From Porphyra umbilicalis (lineage: Eukaryota; Rhodophyta; Bangiophyceae; Bangiales; Bangiaceae), in the NCBI GenBank assembly GCA_002049455.2, contig KV918851.1, forward strand, positions 186,001-250,000: a stretch of 64,000 nt of DNA. Direction: 5' to 3'. Positions 55,714 through 64,000 of this stretch are shown piece by piece. The notes beneath the pieces are model-generated. The model was not told the DNA's origin, searched no databases, and worked only from the letters and a program-made list of their open reading frames with translations. The position numbers were made by a program, and so were the translations under genes. Positions within the stretch are counted from its first letter, which is position 1. The number at the start of each line of letters is the position of its first letter.

Positions 55714-57435
55714 CGACGCCGCGGCCGTGGCCGCCGCCGCCGAAGCTTTCCCCGCACATCCTCGCTGTGGAAAAGGTGGCCATGCCGGCGGCGCCGCCAC
55801 CGCCGGCTGCTGCCACCGCCGCCACAGCCGCCACTGCCGCGTACGGCCACCGCCGCCGCCGACGCTTACCGCCGCCGCCGCCGACGACACCGTCCGTCGT
55901 GACACCGCCGTGCGTCACCATCACGCGTCATGGACGGCCGGGGTGCACCCATTAGCACGGCCGCAGCGACCACGGGGACGACAGCACCGCCCGCCGCCGC
56001 CGCTGCCCAGACCGCCACCGACCGCCGCCATTGGCTGTCGCAGCGACCTGCCCCGCCGCCCGTCGTTGCGGCGGCCGTGGCCGTCACGGCCTAGGGGCGT
56101 GCCACGCCCACTGCTGCCATCGCCGTCGGCGGCAGCGGCGGCAGCAGTGCCGGAGGCGAGCTCCCGACGCAGGCGCCAATCACTGGTGGTGCCGAGAGCA
56201 GGGTCGGCAGCGGCTAGTAGAGCTGCGTCGACGGGGTCGTCGACGCTCCGAGAAACTCGCGCTTTCCAGACACGCGCCGGTCGCGCCGGCTGCCAGCGGG
56301 CCGGTCCCCAACAATTGCAACCGAGAGAGGTGATCGGAGCGCCCGTTGACGCTGCCGTCCGCCGCCGGCCGGCCGCGCGCCTGCACGCAGCACTCGGCCG
56401 ACCAGTCGGTCGCCAGGTGCACACCCGCCGCCCATTCGGCGGCGCAAGCGGCCGACTGCCGCCACGGCGTCACCACCGCACCCTCTCCCCCCCCGCCCCT
56501 CCTCCCCCCCCACGCCACGGAAGCGCACAAACGCCGTCGCGCGCAGCCGGTCGTTTGGGGACGCACACCCACCGCGGCAGCCGCAGGTCGGTGCGGCAGC
56601 AACGCCGCGATGCGTCGTCGTGCGCTCGCCGACGGGGGGGAACGAAGGCGCGCGGCGGCGGCAGCAGCGGCGGAAATGGACGGCAAAGGCGCCAACGGCC
56701 GCGCGAAGCGTCCCCGTCCGATGCCGCCGGCGGCGCAGAGGCCATTCACCCCCCCACCCACGCCATCTCCCATGCCGCTGCAGTCACACCCTCGCGAAAA
56801 CAAGGCAGCCGCGTCCGCCGCGATGGCTCCGCGGCAACGCTACGGCGGCGCGGGCGGCGGCGACGGCGGCGACGACCCGCCGCGCCGTTGCCGGTTTGGG
56901 CCCCACCGCCTGGGCGCGAGGCGGCGGCAACAGCTGCCGTTTTCGGCCGCGTGGCCGCAGCGTCCCCGCGCGGCCGCGCCAGCAGCGGCCTATGCAACGC
57001 GGGCAGCGTCACCACTGCCGCAAAGCTCGTGCACGGCACGCGGCTCCCCCTCTCCGCCCGTCCCCTCCCCCCACACCGCCAGCGGCGCGGCGCCTCCCGC
57101 CCTCTCCTCGGTTGCACCGGCGACGGCGGGCGAACGCCGCGGACCCGCCGCTGCCTTCGACTACGGCGGCGGCCAATGCCAACCGCGACAGCACAGGCGC
57201 CGCCCGCTCCGGGAGCGTGCGGCGGCCGCCCGAGGCACCCGCGCGGCCGCCGCGTCGGCAGGCGGCGTCATCATGCCGAGCCCGGCAAGCGCAGCCGAGG
57301 TGGGTGCGGCGAGTGGCATGCCATCCATGGCGGGCAGGGGGGGGGGGGGGGGGGGGGGGACGAGGGTGCACAAGGACGCGACGGGAGCAGGGGGGGATGG
57401 TGGGGGGGGATGGTGTGTGACGCCGCGCCGCTGAT
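54957..57435 (+). repeat. GC-rich long repeat, copy A (about 2.5 kb)
   Basis: Opens with TATTAAAGAAGGCGCAAAGC, then ACAGCCTCGG and GTGCCAC. It shares ordered anchors with copy C: ACAGTGCATGGCA (55166 and 59905), GATCGGG-CCCAAC (55256 and 59971), CGCCATGCTGTTT (55357 and 60070), GACCAGTCGGTCGCCAGG (56400 and 60812), GCCATCCATGGCGGGC (57317 and 61655), TGTGACGCCGCGCCG (57415 and 61766). A long plus frame and several minus frames are open, but this is expected of the composition. A (CCCG)n run is at 55187-55225. Confidence 0.8.
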
Positions 57436-57470
57436 CAGCGGCGCACATCACAGAAGACCCAGAACGCAGC

Positions 57471-57640
57471 GAACATTGTCGGATGACGTGTCAGAGCACA
57501 CACCCTCAGAAGATGCTCGTGACTCTGGTCATCTCTCGTTGCGTGAAAACGGTTTTGTCGTCTCGCAAGTCCAGGGTGTTTTCGCGAACGCGCTTTCAGT
57601 CAAGCCAAAACGAGCAACACCACCAACGGCTCCTTCCAGG
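57471..57640 (+). other. Protein-like stretch after copy A
   Basis: The plus strand reads LSDDVSEHTPSEDARDSG then LSLRENGFVVSQVQGVFANA before a possible splice donor (CAG|GTACGC at about 57638). The composition is ordinary, unlike the surrounding Arg/Pro/Ala text. It could be an exon of an unrecognised gene. Confidence 0.25.
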
Positions 57641-59507
57641 TACGCCACTACCCTTCCAACCCAGTCCACGCCGTCCACACGGGGCGCAAGCCGCCGACCG
57701 ACTCCACCCCAGTGCCGCTTGACCCCCCCTCCTTCCCCCGCCCCCTACGCCGCACCAACACCGTCGTGCGCAGCAGGCCGTGCGGGTTGACAGCTGCCCC
57801 GCGGTCGCAACCCGTCGCCGCCGCGGCAATGCCGCCAGGCTTCGTGGTGCCGCTTCCACAGGGAGCCGACGTCGCCCTCCTGCGCTCGACAGAGCCCGCG
57901 CGGCAGCAGCGACGGCTGGAGCGGCGGCGCGCCGGTGTCAACCGGCGCACGCCCACACGCCCGTGTTGCGGTAGCAGCGCGACGCGGACCCCACAGTCGC
58001 GCCGCGACCGCCGATGTGGGCACGCCGCCGCGGCGACGCGTGGTGCCGCCGCCACCGCCGCCGCCACCGCGGCCACCCTGTCGCTGCATTGGGGGTGGGG
58101 AGAAGGGCGTCGATGGGGGGGGTGGCGGCGAGCGGCCGCCGACACCGACGGCCACGCGGCGTCTGAGTGCAAGCGGGCGCTGCGCCCCGCTCTCCCCAAA
58201 TACACCAGCGGCTCGAGGACGGCGCGCGTCGCGGCAGGGGCTGACTGCCGCCCCTCTCTCCGCTGTCCTCCCGTGCGGCCGCCGTCGACTCGCCACCACG
58301 CGAAGCGCGCGCGTCAGCCGCAGCGGCTCCGGGCCTCAGGGACAGCGGCGACGGCGGCGGCGGCGGTGTCCGTCACCCGCCGGGCAGCCGCCAGCCGTCG
58401 GCCAACCTAGTGCGGCGTGCGCCGGCCGTGGAAGCCGCCACAGACGGCCGTGCGAGCGGCAGCGTGGCCTCACAGCCGCGGCTGCCGAGGGCACGGGCGC
58501 GCGCCGTTGCTCTGCCGTTGCGGCCAGAAGCACCGCTGCCGGAACGCGCGCGAGAGGTAGGCAGCTGCGCCCCCCCCACCGCCCCCCCCCATTGTTCTCA
58601 ACTTGCGCGGTGTGCCACCGGTTGGTTGGCACCAACCGCCGCCGCCCCCCAGCGCCGCCAGCCGCCGGTTGTCCGCGAGTCGGTCGCTTCAATTCGGTGC
58701 CGCCAAGGACCGCGGCGCCGCCGCGCACGCGGACGATCGGCGGCAGCGGGAGGGGTGGTTGCAGATGCGGCGGGGGGACCAACCCGCGCGACGGGCTGCC
58801 GCGCCGCCCGGTAGGCGGCGAGGCCCTCCTACCCACCACCGCGTGCGCGACGCCGTGGCCGTGAGAGTCACGGCGGCGGCGGTGACGCCGTCGATTACCC
58901 GCTGGATCGGTCGCATGGCGGCCACCGCTCTTGGCGCGGGGGCCGGGGGGTGGTACCGCGTGAGTGGGGGAGGTGGGGAAGGTCCCGACCAATGGCCACG
59001 ATGCGCCCGTGGGCATGCAGTCGCCACGCCGCGGTCCACCCAATGACGCCTCCGCCGCCGCAGCGGCGCGCGACAAGACAGCAACGTCCTCCACGCCCCC
59101 CGGCCGCGCGCGGCCACAGCCACCACCCGCCGCAGCTCTTCCGACGCCGGCAGATGCGGGTCAATGGGACCGCCACCAGCAGCCGGCCGCGCACGTGGCA
59201 AAGCTGCGGCGGCCACGAGCACGCGCTGGCGTCGCGGCGCCACTGGCGTCGACACCGCCACACGCACGTGCGCCGGCCGTGGGCCCCGTTTCCCCTTCCG
59301 CCCCCGCTGCCCCCCCTCAATGCTGGACGCACAGCGCCGCCCGCTCTCCCTCTGGCAGCACCGCCGACGGCACCTTCCCAGCCGCGGAGCCGCCTCTGTT
59401 AAAAGCCTTATGCGTCGTGGCATCATCCGAACGTGATGCAACAAAGACGACCGAATTCCGACCACCACGTCCCCAAATTGCCGCACCCAGATCACCCTCC
59501 ACCAAAT
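57641..59507. repeat. GC-rich DNA, possible diverged copy B of the long repeat
   Basis: Shares scattered anchors with the other copies, notably GGCCACCGC followed by CTTGGCGCGGGGG (about 58920), also found at the end of copy D (about 63870). The boundaries are not clear. No gene is supported; open frames on both strands are compositional. Confidence 0.4.
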
Positions 59508-61790
59508 ATTAAAGAGGGCGCAAGCGTAACGAACAGCCTCGGCGCGTGCCACCTCAGAAAGTTGGTCCAAAAGAATTTATAAAAGAGGCATAGAAGCAAC
59601 GATGCAAACGATCCTATGCGGGAGCGCCACTGTACCTTGCAAACACAGCGCATCCCCGCCCGTTTAGCTCGCCGCAACCCCCACCCTCCCACTCTGCCGC
59701 AAACGTTGGCTGCGGCCGCGTCGCCAGCCACGAGGGGCGGCGGCGCCGCCATTCGCCTCATCGCCTGGGGCCGTCCGCCCCCCCAGCGACAGCCCCCCCC
59801 TCCCCCCGACGCAGAGGCCGCCCGGATGGCAACGGGAAAGGACGGCGGGCGGCGGGGCGGGCGACGCGGGGGCCCCCCACCGCCCGCCGCTCGCTCGGCA
59901 GAGACAGTGCATGGCACCGCGGCTCGCCCGCCCGTCCGCCCGCCCGCGAGGGGGGGGCGGCCGACACGACGATCGGGCCCCAACGGGCGACATGAGCTGC
60001 TGACCACCGCCACGCGCGGGCACCATCCCCCCCCCCGCCTTCCCTCGTCTCCCTAGCCCGCACCCCGCCACGCCATGCTGTTTCCGCCGCCGGAAGCTGC
60101 GCGAGCGGAGACGACCGCACGCGCCAGGCCCCTGCCGCCTGCGACGTCCGAGGCCACGCCGCCGCGCAGCGTGGTCAGCTCCCGCCCGCGGGGACGCGTT
60201 GCCGCCTACACGGCCGTCGTTGCCCACCGTGGCCGCCGCCGCCGCCACAGTCGCCACGCAGCCCCGCAGCGGACAAGGCGGCAATGACAGCGGCGCCACC
60301 ACCGCCACGTGCCGTCACCGCCGCCGCCGCCGCCGCCGCGTACAGCCACCGCCGCCGCCGCGGCCGCGTGCCGCTGCCGCCGCCGCCACCGCCGCCACCG
60401 TCCGTCCCGACGCCGCCGCGCGTCTCCAGTGCGCATTCTTGGCGGCGGGGGAGTACCCGTGACCACGGCCGCGGAGACCACGGGGACGCCACCACCGCCA
60501 GTCGCCGTCGCCACATCGAGCGCCAACGACTGGCAGCAGCGGTGGCGGCTGTGTGGGAGGCGCGCCCCCGACGCAGGCGACAGCCAGTGGTGGGGCCGAC
60601 AGAAGCGTCGGCAGTGCCCAGAGAGCCGCGTCGACGGGTCCGTCGACGCTCCGAAATACACGCGCTTGCCACACACGCATCCGTCGCGGCGGCCGCCCGC
60701 GGGCCGGTCGCTAACAATGGCGACCAAGAATAGCGACCGGCGCGGCCTTCGACGCGGCCGTCCGCCGCCCGCCGCCCGCGCGCCCGCACACAGCACTCGA
60801 CCGACCAGTCGGTCGCCAGGCGCGCACCCACCATCCAGACGGGGCGGCGCGGGCCGCCGACCGCCGCCGCGGCGGCACCACCGCACCCCCCCCACCCCCC
60901 GCCCCCCCCACCCCACGGACGCGCACTGACGCCGTCGCGGGGAGCCCTTCAATTGGGGAGGTCCCCACACCGCGGAAGCCACAGGTCGGTGCCGCCGCAA
61001 TGGCGCGACGCGTCGTCGTGCGCTCGCCAACGGGGGGGACGACCGCGGCGGCTAGAGCGGTCGCTTCCGGCCGTGTGGCCGCGGCATCCCCGCGCGGCCG
61101 CGCCAGCAGTGTCCCACGCAACACGGGCAGCGTCACCACTGCCGGCACGCAGGTGCGCGGCACGCGGCTCCCCCCCCCGACCCTCCCCCCCCCCCCACCG
61201 CCAGCGGTGCGCCGCCTCCTGCCCGCGTCTCGACAGCCCCTTCCACGGCGGGAGACCGCCGCGGACCCGCCGCCCGCCGTCGGCCACGGCGGCGGCCAAT
61301 GCCAATGACGGCCGCGCGGGCGCCGCCCGCTGTTGTTGCGTGCGGCGGCCGCGGCCGCGGCCGCGGTGGCCGCCACGCCCGTCCCTGCGCCGACGGCGGC
61401 AAGCTTCCTGCCCGTGTCCGCGCCGCCGCGGTCGCGGCCGCCGCACGTGGCGCCCCGTAGCGTGGCGCCAGTCGACGACGCGGCGTCGGAGGCGGCGGCG
61501 GCGCCCGCACTGTGCGTCGCCCGCCGCCACGCGGTGGCCGCCCGTTGGCCGCCTCGCAGTGGGGGGGGCACCCGCGCGGTCGCCGCGTCGGCCGGAGGCG
61601 TCGTCACGCCGCGCCTGGCAAGCGCAGCCGCGGTGGCGGCGGCGAGTGGCTTGCCATCCATGGCGGGCGGGGTGGGGGGGGGGGGGGGAGGGGAAGCAGG
61701 GTGCACTAGGAGTCCTAGTCTAGAACAAGACGGGAGCAGGGGAGGAGGGGAGGGTGGGATGGCGTGTGACGCCGCGCCGCAGAGGGGTGG
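59508..61790 (+). repeat. GC-rich long repeat, copy C (about 2.3 kb)
   Basis: Opens with TATTAAAGAGGGCGCAAGCG, then ACAGCCTCGG and GTGCCAC, and follows the same order of anchors as copy A, ending near TGTGACGCCGCGCCG at 61766. The minus strand near the right end of A and C reads MDG-PLAA-T-AALA in both, which may be chance from shared DNA. No gene is called. Confidence 0.8.
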
Positions 61791-61978
61791 AACGCGTCAC
61801 GGGAGAGCCGATGCGAGAAGGGTCGGGCAAGAGGAAGAAACACCGGAAAGCTGGACCATCTTTCAATGCTGTATCGCCCGAGGAATGTAATGCACTGCTC
61901 TACCATGAAAAGGACTACATCACTATCACACTTATGCGGCACTTGTCATATTTTCCCAAAGACGCACTCAATCTTTGA
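61791..61978 (+). other. Protein-like stretch after copy C
   Basis: The frame ending at 61978 reads MREGSGKRKKHRKAGPSF, then ECNALLYHEKDYITITLMR and LSYFPKDALNL. Ordinary composition, like the last exon of a small basic protein. It has no recognised domain and no firm upstream exon. Confidence 0.3.
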
Positions 61979-62416
61979 AAGTCGACATACAGGTGAGGGC
62001 ACGCACAGGCGGTTTTGGCCATGTTCACCAGTACAGCCGATGACTCGGCTGAACATGGCTTCCTCCTCAACGGGGTAGCACGCATTTTTCCTGAGAAGCT
62101 ATACAGAGTCTGAGAAGCCACCATAGAGTAGGACCCTACCGCAAAAAAATCGGGACAGTGCGCGCACCAGCCGCGAGCATGAGCCCGCCGCAGACGGCGG
62201 CTCCCGGCACCCTGCTTTCGAGCGAGATCGCGCACGTGGCAGGACTCGGTGAGACACTTCGAAGCAACGTCACATGCTTTGAACGCTAATCAGCCAATGG
62301 GAATACGCCAATCAGTCGGTTTGAGAACTCCGATCCGCACAAAGCCAAACGTACACACACATCTGAGTTTTTTCCATCCTGTATAGAGTACAGCCAAGTA
62401 ACCTCGGCTGGTCTCA
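61979..62416. other. Intergenic, no gene seen
   Basis: About 440 bases of moderate GC between the protein-like stretch and copy D. Nothing recognisable. Confidence 0.3.
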
Positions 62417-63344
62417 CATTAAAAAAGGCGCAAAGTGCAATGAACAGCCTCGGAGGGTGCCACGCCAGAACGGTGGGCACGGGGAGCGCCACTGACAATA
62501 AAAAGGACATCAAGTGCATTGACAATAAAATCTCAGGAGGTGCGCCTCTATCATTCGAAGACAGAGCATCCCCCCGGCCGCACTCACCAGGACCCCTCCG
62601 CCCGGGCGCGACCGTCACCAGCGCCCGCGCGGCTAGCCACGCGGGTTATAGGCGCCCGCACCCTCTCCGTCGCCGTGGCGCGTCCCCCCCCCGCCGCGCG
62701 CCCTCTGTCCCCCGCGAGGAGCATGGCGGGTCCCCGGCCACATCAAGCAGCGGCTACGGAGCCACCGCCGCCGCCGCAGCGCTTGGCGTCCCCCTCCGGG
62801 GGGCCGTCCGCTGACCGATGGACCGCCACTTGCCCGACATGCCGGCCGCGGGGGTGGCCGGCGGACGGTCACGGACGGTCGCGGCAACGATCGAGGCCGG
62901 AGTGGAGGCCGACGCAGCGGCCGACATGGCCGCTCAGCGCCTGATGCCCGCTGACAGGCCGCGCAGAGCCGTTCCTGCGCGTGCCCACACACCCGCCACG
63001 AGCACGCCGCCGACCGATTGGTTGCCAGGGGCACAGACGTCACCCGGACGGGCGGCGGCAGCCGCCGACCACCGCCGCCGCGGTCGCGCCGCACCACCCC
63101 CCCCCCCCGTACCGCACCACACGACCTCGCACGGACAATGCAGCCGGCAGCCCGGGGTGCGCGGTGGCAGCCGCACCGTGACCGTCGCGTGTTGCAGCCG
63201 CGGAAGCTCCGCAACGGGTCGGCAGTGCCGCAGCGGAATGGGGGGGGCGCCGCCGCCACAATCAGAGCGGCGACGGCGACAACAGCGGCGGAGGCGGGGC
63301 GGCACGGGACGCTGCCTACCACTCTCCCGTGCCGCGGCAGCGGC

Positions 63345-63394
<50 letters not shown>

Positions 63395-63930
63395 AACGCT
63401 TCGGTCCCACGACTCGCTCGTTTGGGCGCGCCGCCGTAGGCACGAGCGAGACAGCCGCCCGTCGCTGCCACCGCCGCACCCGCTGACGTCCGCCAAGCTG
63501 CTGTCGGCCGCCGCAGCCGCGCATCACCGCCGCAGCCGATGCCACCACTGCGGCGACTGTGGCAGCCGCGACGAAGTCAACGCCACCGGCCGCCGCCGCA
63601 CCCGCCACCGCCGGCCGCCGGCCGCGGGACTGAGGGACGCGGCAACGATGTCCGCCGACGTCTGCAGCGGCCTCGAGGCCACCATCCATCGGCGTTGCGA
63701 GCGGGACCGTAGCGGCCGCCACGAGGGGGCGCCGTCCCCCACCGTCTGCTGCCGCGACGCGCGACGCGCGCCACGTCCTCGCGCCTCGCCGCCGCGGGCG
63801 CGTCGTCGCGGCGACCGTCGCCGCGGAGGTGACGCCGGCGGCCACAAAATGGAAGAGCAGCAGGTCGGCCACCGCACTTGGCGCGGGGGGGGGGGTGGAA
63901 GGTAGGGGAGTAGGGTGATGAAGAATTTCA
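62417..63930 (+). repeat. GC-rich long repeat, copy D (shorter)
   Basis: Opens with CATTAAAAAAGGCGCAAAGT, then ACAGCCTCGG and GTGCCAC; shares GGGAGCGCCACTG with copy C soon after, and GACCGATTGGTTGCCAGG (63013) with the GACCAGTCGGTCGCCAGG of A and C. The interval between these anchors is about 600 bases here against 1,300-1,440 in C and A, so about half of the left part is missing. The right end resembles copy B. Confidence 0.6.
63346..63394 (+). repeat. (GACGCC)n microsatellite
   Basis: About eight uninterrupted copies of a 6-base unit inside copy D. Confidence 0.9.
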
Positions 63931-64000
63931 GTGACGGCCACACAGTCTTCGTGTGCGCGCGGACGCGCCGCACCTCGCGCCGCCGGCTGGCACCGGCGGC

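Noticed and set aside
55361-57790. An 809-codon plus frame across repeat copy A
   Set aside because: Low complexity, not preserved as a frame in copy C, and matched by equally open antisense frames.

Overview
The window is nuclear DNA of a eukaryote. Coding frames are split by short GT-AG introns (51, 87 and 171 nt are the clearest), all mobile elements are eukaryotic families, and no operon-like packing is seen. Much of it is very GC-rich with long G or C runs. This fits a GC-rich alga; a bangiophyte red alga is my best guess, held loosely, because no rRNA, tRNA or diagnostic host gene is present. Most of the 64 kb is mobile or repetitive; I see only two good host genes.

Left part (1-12,360). 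A CACTA/Tnp2-like transposase runs off the left edge and carries one in-frame stop (1-2,952, minus). A Crypton-like tyrosine recombinase (4,529-5,851, minus, one intron) lies head-to-head with a small protein resembling the GCR1_C DNA-binding domain (6,288-7,172, plus); together they may be one two-gene element. An Era-family GTPase follows (7,479-9,377, minus), then about 3 kb of extreme-GC DNA where gene calls are unsafe.

Middle part (12,379-46,721). An array of 20 exact-length 164-bp satellite units abuts a broken Copia retroelement (Copia-1, minus), which stands head-to-head with a second broken copy (Copia-2, plus). Copia-2 is split by a complete-looking 8.8-kb PIF/Harbinger transposon (21,984-30,772; TTA target duplication, near-identical terminal repeats, DDE transposase plus Myb/SANT-like partner) and by a 552-bp Harbinger-type MITE (30,974-31,525; TAA duplication). 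Its 3' LTR is at 32,160-32,526. Both Harbinger-type insertions sit in the same kind of palindrome, CTAAAG-NN-CTTTAG. An unknown, possibly Gag-like reading frame and a broken Gypsy element follow. A Mutator-like element with 38-bp terminal inverted repeats (40,274-46,721) is itself interrupted by a 752-bp hAT-type element (41,509-42,260; 8-bp duplication).

Right part (46,722-64,000). Moderately GC intergenic DNA holds clustered short motifs and a perfect 39-bp inverted repeat. The strongest host gene is a very large NLR-type protein (49,619-54,724, plus): PH-like domain, helical-bundle domain, NB-ARC ATPase and about 12 closely similar WD40 repeats. Beyond it lie at least three copies of a roughly 2.3-2.5 kb GC-rich repeat, each opened by a shared motif that also occurs once, inverted, upstream of the NLR gene.
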